Shown here piece after piece: positions 9,039 to 20,300 of a stretch of DNA of 64,000 nucleotides; position 1 is the first letter of the stretch, and each line of letters opens with the position of its first letter. The position numbers and the translations under genes were made by a program. Origin of the DNA: Viola odorata. Its lineage: Eukaryota; Streptophyta; Magnoliopsida; Malpighiales; Violaceae. The notes under the pieces are model-generated. The model was not told where the DNA came from. It saw only the letters and a program-made list of their open reading frames with translations, and did no database searches. The stretch is taken from NCBI GenBank assembly GCA_963691705.1, contig OY829545.1:58927179-58991178 (forward strand). The letters run 5' to 3'.

Positions 9039-12000
9039 TTAAACTCTAGGATAATATAACTTCAAACGAGCGATATTCCAGGAGTTGGATAAGGGCGTAC
9101 CGTCAAGTGTCTCCAGGCGATAGGCCCCTCTTCCGACAACGTGGGTTACGCGATACGGTCCTTCCCAGTTAGGACTAAGCTTTCCCATACGTTGTCCGGT
9201 TGCTCGCCTGTCTCGGAGCACCAGGTCACCGTTTTTCAACAATCGCTCTTTGACCTGCCTGTTATGATAACGGGCCATTTTTCTCTTGTAGTGTTGCGTT
9301 TTCAGTAGGACTTCTTCTCGAACCTCTGGTAACGCGTCCAGGTTAGCACGTAACCGTTCCTCATTTCGTTCCTCACGAAAGTGAGCCACCCGTAGGCTCA
9401 TGGCCCCAATTTCCACTGGCGTAACGGCTTCAGTTCCAAAAGCCAACGCGAAAGGCGTTTCTCCAGTGCTAACTTTTTCGGTCATGCGGTATGCCCACAT
9501 CACGTATGGCAATTCATCAGCCCACTTCTTCTTAGACCCCTCTATGTTTTTCTTAATACCGCTGAGGATGCTCCTATTAGTTACCTTTGCCTGTCCGTTG
9601 GTTTGTGGGTGAGCCACGGAAGAGAATCTCTGCTCAATCCCGAATTCTGAACATTGGTCTTTGAAGAATTGGCTGGTGAACTGGGTCCCGTTATCGCTGA
9701 CAAGGATACGAGGCACCCCGAATCTCATGATAACTTGATGTTTGAAAAAACGCCATGTTTTTTCTGCCGTGATTGTGGCAACCGCTTCAGCTTCCGCCCA
9801 CTTTGTAAAATAGTCCACAACCACTATCACAAATTTCAGTTGGGACCTTGCCTTTGGAAATGGACCCAGGATGTCAATCCCCCATTTGGCAAAAGGGCAA
9901 GGGGCGATGATTTCCGATATTTCCGTGGCCGGACGTCGAGGAATTTTAGCAAATTCCTGACATTTGGGGCATGCTTGTACATAATTGTGGCAATCCCTTC
10001 GTATGGTGGGCCAGTAGAATCCTGATCTGAAAACTTGTGCCGCCATGGTGCCGCCTGACGCGTGCATTCCGCATATCCCTTCGTGGATTTCGCGTAAGGT
10101 GTGAAGGCCCTCTTGTTCGGTTATACATTTGGCGCCGGGGTGAGAAAAACATCTTCGAATTAGATCCCCGTTATAGTACGTGCAACGAGCAGCCTGTCTT
10201 AATACTTTCATCTTTTCAGCGTTACCGTCAGGCAGCTCTTCGTGCATCAGGTATTTTATTACTGGCATCCGCCAATCATTCTCGAGCTCATTCACACACA
10301 AAGAGGCTTGTTCCTCCATGAAGGACGGCACCGATAGCTCACGATAATACACATCTTTAGGTATAGATGCTTCAGGATTCGCGGCCAGCTTGGCAAGGTA
10401 ATCGGCTTCAGCATTTTCCTCTCGGGGAACGTGCTCGAAGCTGACTTGCATGCCCTCTTTCTTTATTTCCACTAGTTCTCGCGTTACCTTAGAGAGGTAT
10501 TGCACCATAATAGGTTCTCGAGCCTGAGAGTGTCCTGAGACCTGGTCAATTATCAGTTTGGAGTCTCCAAAAATTTTTAGACGCAGATCTCCTGTTTGGC
10601 CGGTATCGTGCCTTCCCTTTGAAGAAAACTCTCTTCCTATTCTGAGTCCAGCTAGCAACGCCTCATATTCAGCTGCGTTATTGGACAAAGGCTGCAAGAT
10701 TCGAATAGCATACCGTATATGCATATCGTGCGGCCCGTTTATGAAGACTCCGGCCCCCGCCAGTTCTTGGTTTTTGGCTCCGTCCACATGAACGATCCAA
10801 AGATCCGTATATGTTTCCGGGAATGGGAGATCCATATCGTTCCATTCCGCTTCAGGTACACCACTCAAAGGGTCCTCTGTGAAAGTACACTCTGCTATAA
10901 AATCAGCAAGGACTTGAGCCTTTACGGATGGCCGGGACTGGTACCTCAAACCATATTGTTCGAGTTCTAGGGCCCAGATCAGCATTCTTCCTGAAGATTC
11001 AGGCTTTCGAAATATCCTCTTCAAGGGTTGGTCTGTAAGTACAACGATGGGATAAGACTGGAAGTATCGGTCCATCTTGCGGGCGGCTTGCATAAGGGCG
11101 AACGCTATTTTCTCAATACGAGCATATCGCAGTTCCGCGTCCTTTAAGACATGACTCACGAAGTAAACTGGGCGATGAGTGTGGTTATCGTCACGAACAA
11201 GGACGGCGCTGACCACTTCGTCCGCCGCGCTCAAGTATAAGTATAGGGTATCGCCGGACTTGGGCCTTGTCAATAATAAATCAGATGATAAATAGTCTTT
11301 TAAGTCCACAAATGCTTGCTCACATTCTGGGGTCCACCCAAACGTGGCTTTCCGTCGTATGACTTTGAAAAAAGGGAGGCACTTTTCTCCTTGCTTGGAG
11401 ACGAATCGTCCCAGAGCGATAACGCGCCCCGTTAGCCTTTGCACTTCCTTAACGGTTCTCGGCGATATCATATCATGTATAGCTTTAACCTTGGAAGGAT
11501 TAGGCTGGATACCTTTCTGGCTAACTACGTAGCCCAAGAACTTACCCGTCTGGTATGCAAACATGCACTTCCGGGGGTTTAGCTTCATGCGATACCTTTT
11601 CATTACATCAAAAACTTCCTTTAGATCCTGCAGGTGATCATGAAAATTCGCACTCTTCACCAGTATGTCGTCAACATATGCTTCCACATTTCTCCCTATT
11701 TGTTCCTCAAAAATCTTATTTGCCATTCGCTGAAACGTGGCCCCCGCGTTCTTTAGTCCAAATGGCATCGCTGTGTAGCAATACGTGGCTTTAGGAGTAA
11801 GGAAGGCGGTCTTCTCCTCATCCTCTAGGGCCATAGGGATTTGATGATATCCGGAATTGGCGTCCAATGAGCTTAGATACGCGTATCCAGCGGTTTGATC
11901 AACCAACTGATCTATGCGAGGAAGCGGGTAGCAATCCTTAGGACAAGCGTCGTTCAAGTCGGTGAAGTCAATGCACATACGCCAGTCTCCATTGGGTTTA

Positions 12001-14909
12001 GGAACAAGAACCGGGTTGGCTAACCAAGTGGGATACTGTACTTCGCGAATGAAACCCGCGTCAAGGAGCTTTACAACCTCCTTTTCCACAGCCGACGCTT
12101 TTTCGGTGGAGAACGCCCGTCGTTTTTGCTGAACTGGCTTGACGTCAGGGTCAGCGTTAAGCCTGTGCTCGGCTATTTCTCGTGATATACCTGGCATATC
12201 GGCGGGCTTCCATGCGAAATTTCCTTGGCATTTGTTCAACAGCCGTGCCAGTTGAAGATTTTCCGCTGGGCTGAGCTTATCGCTGACCAGGAAGCTAGCT
12301 CCCTCTTTGCCTATCACTGATACGGGTACCATCTTGTCAAGGGGTTGAGTGCGCTTTTCATCACCCTGCTCGTAGGGGTCTGCCGCTATACACACGTATC
12401 TATCGCAGCTTGTCTGGGTCATGAGCGAATAGCATTCTGCCGCCAGTTTCTGATCACCTTTTATCGATACCACCCCGTCCCAGGAGGGGTATTTCATCTT
12501 TAGATGTTTTTGTGATATCGCCGCTCCAAAGCGATTGAGGAAAGGCCGTCCGAGTATGACGTTATAGGGCAGATTCAGATCCACAACAAGGAACAACAAA
12601 TTCTCTGACCGTTTGTAAGTGTCTTCTCGGAAGTACACGGGTAAGGTGATTACTCCCGTAACAGGGATAGGGGTCCCATCCACTCCGACTATGGGTCTCT
12701 TACTAGGCGTTAACTCATCGTGGGGGCGTTTCATGAGGTTGTAAGCTTCCAGCGAAAAAAGGTTCACGGCACTCCCGTTGTCCACAAGAGTCCTTCTTAT
12801 ACCATGACTGGCGATGACAGGTGTGACTACCAAGGCGTCATTATGGGGGTAGATAACGCCTTTTTCATCCTCTTCTGAAAAGGATAAGATCATGCGGTCA
12901 AGTATGTCTATCGCTCCACCTTTCTTTGTCATGCCATCTCGCTTACGCTTTTCCCCTTTCGCCACCATCGGCTGTTCTGATTCATCTGCGTAGGGGATCC
13001 CTCCCGCTATGATATTGATTATGGGGATGTCGTCGCCATCTATCGCGAAGGTTTCCACACCCTTTCCTTTGGGAGCGCTATCCGGCTGTGGGACTGGAGG
13101 GGGCCTTGGTCGTTCGTCTGCCGCTCTTCTTATCGGATTGTTTCGGGCATCTTCCCTTACTTGAGTCGCAAATTCTCCCAGATATCCTTCCTCCACCAAG
13201 CGTTCTATCGCCCACTTTAATTCTCTGCAAGCCTCTGTGGAATGTCCTCTGGCTTTATGGAATTTACAGTAAGCGTTTTCTCTTCTGCCTAAAAGCACTC
13301 CAGGTTTCGTGGGTGCAGGATAACGGATAGGAAGATCTCGCTGTTCCGCTATCGCCAAGATCTCCGCTCTTGGTACATTCAAGGAGGGAAAATCCGGATC
13401 ATACGCCCGATTTTTGTTAGCGTTCCCTTGACGCTGATGAGGGGAACTACCTTGTTTTCCTTTCGAGGAATTTCCTTTTTGCTTATCGTAGGTCTTTGGG
13501 ATGTAATCTTTCTGTCGAGCGTAATCATCAGTGTAATGATCGTCAACCAGAGGATTTGCGGGAGCGGCAGGGATGTGAGGTGCCCCAGGCGGCATATTAA
13601 ATGTTCTATTTCTATTTTCTTCTTCTTCCATTTTCGCATAATTATGGGCTTTAAGTCTTAGTGCGTCCAAGGATATTGGAGGATCCACCATCAATGCATC
13701 TTTCAGTTTTCCATAATGGCAGTTTCTTTTCAGAGCTTCTATGGCGAAATCAACGGTAACGCCCGGCGTTAATGACATTTCCAGATCGAATCGACTGAGG
13801 AATTCTTTCAATGTCTCTTGGGGCTTCCGCTGTATGTCAAATAACGCTGCGGCAGATTTCCGAATTGGAATTGCTGTACTAAATCTGCTCCGAAATTTGG
13901 ATTCCAACTGTGCGAAGTTACTAATGGATCCGCCAGGAAGACCTTCAAACCAAAGACGAGCAACTCCCGATAAGGTCATAACAAATATCTGACATAAAGC
14001 CGCATCACTGTGGGTTTGAAACTGGACGAAATCCTTCACTTTGTTGATGTGCGAAATAGGATCTTTAGTACCATCATAAGTATCAGCGGGAAGCTTCACT
14101 CGCCTGCTGACCCTGTGACGTCTTATATGACGACTGAAATGGTGACCTGAGGTATCATCAAGAATCTCACGCGCATGACGTGGGGGAGATATGTCTCCTT
14201 GTCGCCCTCCTTCCCTTGGTTCAGGTATATGATGTCGCCTGGGAGACCGACTGCGACTCCTGGGAGAACGGCTTCGATATCTTCTGCTACTGGATCTTTC
14301 ACTGTATACGGGAGATAAACTCCTGTTTGTTCCTTCCCTCCGTCCGGCCCAACGGTTCCTCAACGCCTCAAGCTGCCTGTCTTCCTGCAGAAGAAGTCTT
14401 TGCGGCATTTGTGGTACATAAGCCTCTACTCCTCCTTGAGTGAGCTGTACGTGACCAACCGGGGGATTTCCTGCGGATAAAGGCACTTGGGGGTTCTCTG
14501 GAAACAACGGGGGCAAAGGTCGATCAGCAACAATAGATGGTGTGAACATGACGCGAGGAGGAACGCTAGATCCAGAAGCACCAGGCGTGACTCTAGTGGC
14601 CATTTCAGTCAAATATTCCAAGCGGGCACGAAGGGCCGCTATTTCCATAGCAAAGGGATTTTCATTGTTAAGCACAGATTCTTCCAAAAGAGGAGTATAA
14701 AGATCAGATCCCACCGTCTGTGATGAAGAAATGACCGTCTGTGAGGAGATAGATCCTCCGGCGATCCCGACCGAGAGGTCCAGAGGTCCCGAGATAGTCG
14801 ATTGTGTCGTCATAGAGAGGTCAGCAGTAGCAAAAGGAAATAACCGCCTGCGAGTTGAGAAAGGAATATTGGAAAATGTAGACCGGTCTGGCTCCGATCT
14901 GGCTGTCAT
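9039..14909 (-). CDS. gag-pol: Gag-Pol polyprotein, Tat lineage, intact
   Basis: Makes virus-like particles and copies and inserts the element. The frame is open from the first ATG (14909) for about 1956 codons; it stays open further upstream without an ATG, so 14909 is preferred. In order: an Arg/Ser-rich SRSPRSRSRSPRR stretch (about residues 203-230), a Gag capsid domain (about 273-410), a CxxH...GHxxxxC zinc-finger-like motif (YCKFHKARGHSTEAC, about 545), an aspartic protease (VDNGSAVNLF, about 708), reverse transcriptase with YVDDIL (about 1078), a degenerate RNase H, a second complete RNase H (VDGAKN, about 1370-1510), integrase with an HHCC finger (about 1600-1650) and a DDE core (GIDILGPF, VSDNGTQF), and a C-terminal tail. 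The second RNase H is diagnostic of the Tat lineage; it carries an insertion of about 14 residues before GDSKLI. No stops or frameshifts were found, so it could be functional. Confidence 0.93.
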   Translation of the reverse strand: MTARSEPDRSTFSNIPFSTRRRLFPFATADLSMTTQSTISGPLDLSVGIAGGSISSQTVISSSQTVGSDLYTPLLEESVLNNENPFAMEIAALRARLEYLTEMATRVTPGASGSSVPPRVMFTPSIVADRPLPPLFPENPQVPLSAGNPPVGHVQLTQGGVEAYVPQMPQRLLLQEDRQLEALRNRWAGRREGTNRSLSPVYSERSSSRRYRSRSPRSRSRSPRRHHIPEPREGGRQGDISPPRHAREILDDTSGHHFSRHIRRHRVSRRVKLPADTYDGTKDPISHINKVKDFVQFQTHSDAALCQIFVMTLSGVARLWFEGLPGGSISNFAQLESKFRSRFSTAIPIRKSAAALFDIQRKPQETLKEFLSRFDLEMSLTPGVTVDFAIEALKRNCHYGKLKDALMVDPPISLDALRLKAHNYAKMEEEENRNRTFNMPPGAPHIPAAPANPLVDDHYTDDYARQKDYIPKTYDKQKGNSSKGKQGSSPHQRQGNANKNRAYDPDFPSLNVPRAEILAIAEQRDLPIRYPAPTKPGVLLGRRENAYCKFHKARGHSTEACRELKWAIERLVEEGYLGEFATQVREDARNNPIRRAADERPRPPPVPQPDSAPKGKGVETFAIDGDDIPIINIIAGGIPYADESEQPMVAKGEKRKRDGMTKKGGAIDILDRMILSFSEEDEKGVIYPHNDALVVTPVIASHGIRRTLVDNGSAVNLFSLEAYNLMKRPHDELTPSKRPIVGVDGTPIPVTGVITLPVYFREDTYKRSENLLFLVVDLNLPYNVILGRPFLNRFGAAISQKHLKMKYPSWDGVVSIKGDQKLAAECYSLMTQTSCDRYVCIAADPYEQGDEKRTQPLDKMVPVSVIGKEGASFLVSDKLSPAENLQLARLLNKCQGNFAWKPADMPGISREIAEHRLNADPDVKPVQQKRRAFSTEKASAVEKEVVKLLDAGFIREVQYPTWLANPVLVPKPNGDWRMCIDFTDLNDACPKDCYPLPRIDQLVDQTAGYAYLSSLDANSGYHQIPMALEDEEKTAFLTPKATYCYTAMPFGLKNAGATFQRMANKIFEEQIGRNVEAYVDDILVKSANFHDHLQDLKEVFDVMKRYRMKLNPRKCMFAYQTGKFLGYVVSQKGIQPNPSKVKAIHDMISPRTVKEVQRLTGRVIALGRFVSKQGEKCLPFFKVIRRKATFGWTPECEQAFVDLKDYLSSDLLLTRPKSGDTLYLYLSAADEVVSAVLVRDDNHTHRPVYFVSHVLKDAELRYARIEKIAFALMQAARKMDRYFQSYPIVVLTDQPLKRIFRKPESSGRMLIWALELEQYGLRYQSRPSVKAQVLADFIAECTFTEDPLSGVPEAEWNDMDLPFPETYTDLWIVHVDGAKNQELAGAGVFINGPHDMHIRYAIRILQPLSNNAAEYEALLAGLRIGREFSSKGRHDTGQTGDLRLKIFGDSKLIIDQVSGHSQAREPIMVQYLSKVTRELVEIKKEGMQVSFEHVPREENAEADYLAKLAANPEASIPKDVYYRELSVPSFMEEQASLCVNELENDWRMPVIKYLMHEELPDGNAEKMKVLRQAARCTYYNGDLIRRCFSHPGAKCITEQEGLHTLREIHEGICGMHASGGTMAAQVFRSGFYWPTIRRDCHNYVQACPKCQEFAKIPRRPATEISEIIAPCPFAKWGIDILGPFPKARSQLKFVIVVVDYFTKWAEAEAVATITAEKTWRFFKHQVIMRFGVPRILVSDNGTQFTSQFFKDQCSEFGIEQRFSSVAHPQTNGQAKVTNRSILSGIKKNIEGSKKKWADELPYVMWAYRMTEKVSTGETPFALAFGTEAVTPVEIGAMSLRVAHFREERNEERLRANLDALPEVREEVLLKTQHYKRKMARYHNRQVKERLLKNGDLVLRDRRATGQRMGKLSPNWEGPYRVTHVVGRGAYRLETLDGTPLSNSWNIARLKLYYPRV

Positions 14910-14971
14910 AACCGTTCCGATCTCCCAACTAAACAGAGCTTGGCTATTAAGGACGCTCACTTAATACACCA

Positions 14972-14993
14972 AAGCTCTCAATGAAAGCACCAT
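14972..14993 (-). other. Primer-binding site of the Tat-lineage element
   Basis: Immediately inside the LTR the minus strand reads TGGTGCTTTCATTGAGAGC, beginning with the TGG that pairs with a tRNA CCA end. I could not assign the tRNA with certainty. Position and TGG start support the call. Confidence 0.65.
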
Positions 14994-14994
14994 T

Positions 14995-15475
14995 TGATAA
15001 GATCCGAGATCTCTTCGGGTCGGAAACGGTTGCTACAGCTAGTCGGAGGGGAAGCGATCGGCGTCGGAGGTACCTGCAAAGCGCCGGAGGGGGACTCCGG
15101 CGTAGACACTCCGATGCTTAAGTCAGTTCAGGTTTTCAGAATGATAGAGGTTCTCTAAGATGATCTCGATCTTACCTTCTGTTTGGAAAGATGGGGGTAT
15201 TTATAGGCCGAAGTTGGCGATACCTGACAGCGATAAGGGTGCAGTGATAAGCATCGTCCGAAGTCATCGCTTCCCGCGATAATAGGTAAGCCATCGCGGG
15301 CGATAATCACGTAAGGCCTATCAGGAGCGGCATCCTCTCCGTTTCCCTAGGATGGGATGACGCCGTGCGCGTAAAGATGCATGAGATCCCCCCCCGCTGA
15401 AGTCGACCATCCTAGGAACGTCCGCCGGCCCGGGCGATAGGTTGGTTTTTCAGGGAAGCGTATAGAAACTTGTCA
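14995..15475 (-). repeat. 5' LTR of the Tat-lineage element
   Basis: Read on the minus strand it starts TGACAAG and ends CTTATCA, so the termini form a near-perfect inverted repeat around the TG...CA ends. A TATA box lies at 15198-15205, and a primer-binding site follows directly inside. Only one copy is in the window, so the outer boundary at 15475 rests on the terminal inverted repeat and not on an LTR pair comparison. Confidence 0.75.
15198..15205 (-). promoter_or_regulatory. TATA box of the Tat-element LTR
   Basis: The minus strand reads CCTATAAATACCCC, a canonical plant TATA box about 270 bp into the 481-bp LTR. It would drive the genomic transcript leftward through Gag-Pol. Confidence 0.7.
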
Positions 15476-15537
15476 AGGATAGATGCCGTAGCTACAATAT
15501 TACCGTCAGGAGCAATCCAATTGTTATCAGATGTGCT
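15476..15537 (+). other. Short strip of the older Athila-type relic left of the insertion
   Basis: 62 bp between the Tat-element LTR and the Gag-protease-only element. It reads in frame into the LGRPFL protease region that resumes at 23781, and its last five bases (GTGCT) are the target duplication. I could not align the rest to protease with confidence. Confidence 0.45.
15533..15537. other. Target-site duplication, left (GTGCT)
   Basis: Matches 23781-23785 exactly. Removing the element and one copy rejoins a protease reading frame (GAT GTG CTC TTA GGT). Confidence 0.9.
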
Positions 15538-17260
15538 TGATAGCATGTTTTTATGCATGATTTTCCCTCCACTTTCTCACTTATCTAGAGCATGATTCTG
15601 CTAATTTACCCTTGATTTCATTACTATTGTAGATTCAGGCCTAAAAAGGGAGTTTGTGCTAAAACATGCGTTTTTGGTGCATTTTGAGCGAATTCCAGTT
15701 TCAAGACCAGAAGTCGAGGTCCCGAGCCCAAAGCAGCGTTCAAGGTCCCGAGTCGGATTCCCAGTTCGGGACCCCGAAGGGCAAAGGATGTCATTTCCAC
15801 GTGTCATCCCACCTAAAACGCCCATGTGACTCCTCTGACACTGTTCCTGCGCTCTGCACTGATTACCAAACACCTACCGAACTGACCAGTTCAGCCTCGA
15901 GCTCAGTCCAGACCTGCCAAAGCTGGAGAAATCAGACAGCTTTATGCTTTTCCAGCTTTGTGCTTTAAGGAACATGGATCCACTTCTTTAGGCTTTCAAT
16001 TAATGCATTTTGTCCCTAGTTTTAGGCTGAAGATATTTTGTGCTTAGGGCTCTACTATATAAAGAGCATCTAAGCTTAGTTTAGGGGGATCTTTTCCGAA
16101 TTTATAATCAATTAGGATAACTTAGAAGTAGCTTAGACTTCTCTCTAGTTTCTCTCTCTAGCCATTGTTAGCTTCTTCAACATTGCTGCCGAGCTATAAA
16201 CGGAATTTTAGTAACAAGTTTTCTTCCCTTACACTATTTAATTACTTGTTATGCTTTCTTTAATCGTTATTTGTTTATCTCTAAGTATGAGTAGCTAAAT
16301 TCCTAGTTCTTGGCAAGGCTGATTCAAGGGTTGCAGGGGCAGATTCGAGGCCTTAATGTGCTTAATATATTCTTGATGCTATATTCAACTATTCATCGAT
16401 TTAATTACATCTTTGCATGATTTAATTTGAGGCATGATCAACTGAGAATTATCTTGTGTAAATGCTGCCATTTATGTGATGAATACGGAAGGAAAGTTGC
16501 ATGAGCAAGTAGGCATCTGTTTAGTCTTGACTGTGTCAAAGTGGTCTCGAATAGATAGGTTGGGTAGTTGATTAGAGCTGGGTCACGAGTCTGACAAACT
16601 GAGGGACTTTAGCTCTAGATCTGTCTTTTCTTAGCTTCATGGGCAGTTTGAGTATGGCCCTCCCGCATTCGTGCCTGGGGGGATGGCAAACTGTCAAGAC
16701 TACCTCATATGTGGAGACGGGGGGTAGTTTCTCTTAAGAGAAAAGTAGGGGATATCCGAGGAATCTGGTCCCCATGTCATTTCTATGACATCTCGAATGG
16801 AATACTCTTGAGCTGATGACGATCTGGTCCCGAATGCAACCCAGAATGCCTTTGCCGAGAACACTTTCTCCATCTGATTATTCGTGCTAATTTCACTCTT
16901 GTTCTATTTCACGCCTGTGTTGATACTTCTGCATCTGCTTCTGATTTGTTTCGTTATTTCTAGAATTGTTCGCCTATCTACTCATTTTACTATTCGGGAC
17001 CTCGAACGTGACATTCGGGACCCCGAATACTGCTTTCGTAGATAGAATTGTTAGCTCCCGAATTCTGTCTTGGCTAACTCGTTAGCCAAGTAAAACCCCC
17101 CTGATTGTTACTTTTTGTGCATTTCACCCCCGAATACATTCAAGACCTTAGATCAGTCTCTCACAATCCCTGTGTTCGACCCTGACTACCACTGTACACT
17201 TTATCTCTTGTGCACACACGTTTTCAGGCACTATAAATCTATGTATTTGATTGACAATCA
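15538..17260 (+). repeat. 5' LTR of the Gag-protease-only Athila element
   Basis: Starts TGATAGCATG and ends GACAATCA. TATA box at 16056. It contains several copies of the TTCGGGACCCCGAA-type motif and a perfect 16-bp palindrome at 16728-16743. Its 5' end is recognisably homologous to the LTR of the element at 49666-61814. Confidence 0.95.
16056..16064 (+). promoter_or_regulatory. TATA box of the Athila LTR
   Basis: CTATATAAAGAGC about 520 bp into the LTR; the same sequence recurs in the 3' LTR at 22576-22584. It is the likely core promoter of the genomic transcript. Confidence 0.7.
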
Positions 17261-17263
17261 AAT

Positions 17264-17281
17264 TGGCGCCGTTGCCGGGGA
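17264..17281 (+). other. Primer-binding site, tRNA-Asp
   Basis: TGGCGCCGTTGCCGGGGA, three bases after the LTR, complementary to the 3' end of plant tRNA-Asp(GTC). Typical of the Athila lineage. Confidence 0.9.
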
Positions 17282-17314
17282 TTGTTTCAAGACTGATTTA
17301 TTTTTCTTGTTTGT

Positions 17315-20300
17315 ATGACCAGGAGATCTGCACCCGAATTACTACCCCTTGATCACGAGCTAGGACGGACCGAAAGAGGACTTCGACGACTGGCACGAGG
17401 GAACTCCAACCCTTGTGTTTGGGACCTCGAACGTCTTTTTGACCTAGAAGACAATCCAGACCCCGAGAATTTTCCCCTTGATCACCCAGAAGGACCCGAA
17501 ATGGATGACCACGGTCCCGTAGGAGATCACGTTCCACCACTTCCCCCGCCAGTCCAGACCATCGATGATTTCAATGCTGCTCCCGAAGCCCCAACCAGTT
17601 GTATCGTTTGGCCAGTGGTCCCGAATGACTGGGAACTCAAATCAGCAACCATGCACCATCTACCCCTCTACCGAGGGCTAGCCAAGGAAAATCCCCACCG
17701 TCATCTCCAACAACTACACTCCATTTGTGATGCCATGAAACCCCACAACGTTACTATCGAGCATGCCAAGCTCCGTGCCTTTATGTGGTCCCTCAAGGAC
17801 GACGCCCTTGACTGGTTTTATGACCTGGAGCCGCAATCTATCAATTCTTGGGCCGAGATGTCTAAAGCTTTCACGGACAAATACTACCCCGTGTCCATAG
17901 CAATGGTGACCCGGAAGCAGCTTGTATCCATCCTCCAAAAGGATTCGGAAGATCTTGAGCAATACTATGAGCGGTTTAAGAAGATGCAAGCCCTATGCCC
18001 CTCGCATAATCTGTCCGAACACGCCCTCATGCAATATTTTTGTGAAGGACTCAACGGTCGGGACAAGGCCTTGTTGAACGCTGCTGCTGGTGGATCCATC
18101 ACTAGACTCACTCCAGCTGCTGCCAAAGCCACTATCGAGCTCATGGCCAAAAACAACCTCCCTCTCAAAAATTCCACTAGCATTCAAGACGCCCGCTCTG
18201 CAGCTATGGAAAGTCAATTAGCCGCCATCACCGTTATGCTTCAGAATATGACTTCGGGACCCCGAGTCCAAGTCAAGGCCTGTCAAATCTGTCAATTATC
18301 AGATCACCCCACGGACGCTTGTCCATTCATTCCCGAAGAGATCCCTGTCAATGTTGTGGGAGGATTCAATGTCCCGTATGGCCAGAACAACAACCAAGGC
18401 TGGAGACAACCCAATTACGGATGGAACAACTCCCAACATTCGGGACCTCGACAGCCACAACAGCAAAATCAGTATAGGAACCACCCTCCTCCCTTCAACA
18501 TGCAGAACTTCATGCCTTGGCCTGCGTATCATAACAACCAGTACCAATATCAGCCCCCTCAAGATCAGACTTTTTTCGGGACCCCAAATGATGAAACCGC
18601 CAATGATAAGGAAAAATTCGCAGATCTTGAAAAACAATTAAGCATCGTGATGGCCGAGATGAAAGAACTAAAAATTAGAGGGAGAATTCCTGGGCAAACT
18701 GAAGTCAATCCAATACAAAAAGTTTGTGCTATGACCCTTCGCAGTGGCTATCTTATGCCTCCTCGCGAACATCCAGGCCTTGACAATGAGCCGATTGAAT
18801 CTTCCCTTCCAGGTCTCGACCCTTCAACCGTTGTCAAGCCCTCGAACACTGTCAAGCCCTCGACCAAGAAGGATGACGAGCCACCAGAGTTCACTCGAGA
18901 GTATACTGTCAATACTGTCGAGCCCTCGACTAAGAAGGATGACGAGCCACCAGAGTTCACTCGAGAGTATACTGTCAAGCCCTCGAACACTATCGAGCCC
19001 TCGAACACAGTCAAGCCCCCGAAGAATGGGCATGATAGTGAGATTTTTGATATGTTTACTAAAGTGCATGTTAACCTCCCTTTGTTGCAGGCTATCAAAA
19101 ATGTTCCTCGTTTTGCTAAATTGCTGAAATTTTGGTGTGCTAACAAATGTAACATGTCAAGTGTGAAAAAAATCAGTGTAAGTTCTAAGGTCTCGACTGT
19201 CATCCAGTGCAAGTTGCCAACTAAGTGCAAGGACAGAGGTATGTTCTCCATCCCATGTAAAATTGGTACTACTAACATTGGTAGAGCTATGTGTGATTCC
19301 GGTGCAGGTATCAACGTCATGCCCTTGACTATCTACAACAGTCTAGGACTCGGGCCCTTGAAGCCCACCAGGACCACAATCCAGCTAGCTGACAAATCCA
19401 TCATCCACCCCGAGGGTGTTATTGAGGACGTTCTGGTACAAGTTGGAGATTTCATATACCCAGCTGACTTCTATGTGCTTGACATGGAGGATGCCCAATC
19501 TGTCAAGGCCTCGGACATGCTCCTGGGCAGACCATTTCTTAGGACCGCAAGAGCCAAGATCGACGTCCATGAAGCCTCCATTACTCTTGAGTTCGACGGC
19601 GAGACCATTACGTTCAATATGGTTGATGATATGAGACACCCCACCGAGCTTTCTAGCGTAAAATCTATTGATATTGTTGACCCTATTGTTGGTTTCGAGG
19701 TCCCGAAGCTGAAACAGGTGTCAAGGCCTCGACTGACGGATTTGCCTCAACATGTTTGTGAACTTGCCCCCGATGATTGTCTGCAACTTACCCTCGATAG
19801 GAGTATTCCACCCACTACGTTGGATATCATGGCCTTGACACTCGACGTCCCGACTCCACCTAAGTTGCACGAAGTCGCCACTGCTCTCGAGGAGCATTCT
19901 GTTACCCCTTCCACTCATGTTATTTCCCTTTTGTCCATTGATCACACTATGCCCGTCGTAATGGACGTCGAGGCCTCGACAGTAGCCCCCGAGTTGGAGT
20001 TGAAGAGCTTGCCCTCGCATCTCAAATACGCCTATCTTGGCGAGCATCACACACTCAAGACCCCGAGCCTTCCAGCCCACACTACAGCCAACTTCGAGCC
20101 CTCGACCAGCGAGTTCAAGATGCCCGATGCTAACCCAACTCCACGATCTGGCCAAGAATTGACCAAGATGAATGTTTATCATGATAGAAAGTTGAAGTCT
20201 CGATTCAAGACCCCGAAGATGAATGTTAATCATGATAAGTTTCGTAGTATAGGCACAGACCACACCTTCAAAGTTCAAGACCAAAGATTGGAGCTATTCC

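Larger units (their letters stand above)
1..15475 (-). mobile_element. Tat-lineage Ty3/gypsy retrotransposon with antisense genes (3' end off window)
   Basis: Seen: reading leftward, a 481-bp LTR (14995-15475), a primer-binding site, a single uninterrupted Gag-Pol frame (9039-14909), then about 9 kb of flank carrying genes on the opposite strand. Known: Tat-lineage elements (Tat, Retand, RIRE2, Grande, Ogre) have a second RNase H domain before integrase and often carry extra ORFs between pol and the 3' LTR, in some groups in antisense orientation. Inferred: this is such an element, and its 3' LTR and polypurine tract lie left of base 1, because no second copy of the LTR is found in 1-9000. 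The five bases after the LTR, AGGAT (15476-15480), would be one target duplication; its partner is not visible. Confidence 0.85.

Noticed and set aside
15666..15968. 100-codon ORF in both LTRs of the Gag-protease-only element (again at 22186-22488)
   Set aside because: It lies in U3 upstream of the TATA box, is identical in both LTRs only because the LTRs are young, and is not kept in the related LTR at 59679-61814.
17714..17989. Antisense ORFs over the Gag-protease gene
   Set aside because: They mirror the real coding frame, have no start context or promoter, and equivalent ones appear opposite the homologous gag elsewhere; shadows.
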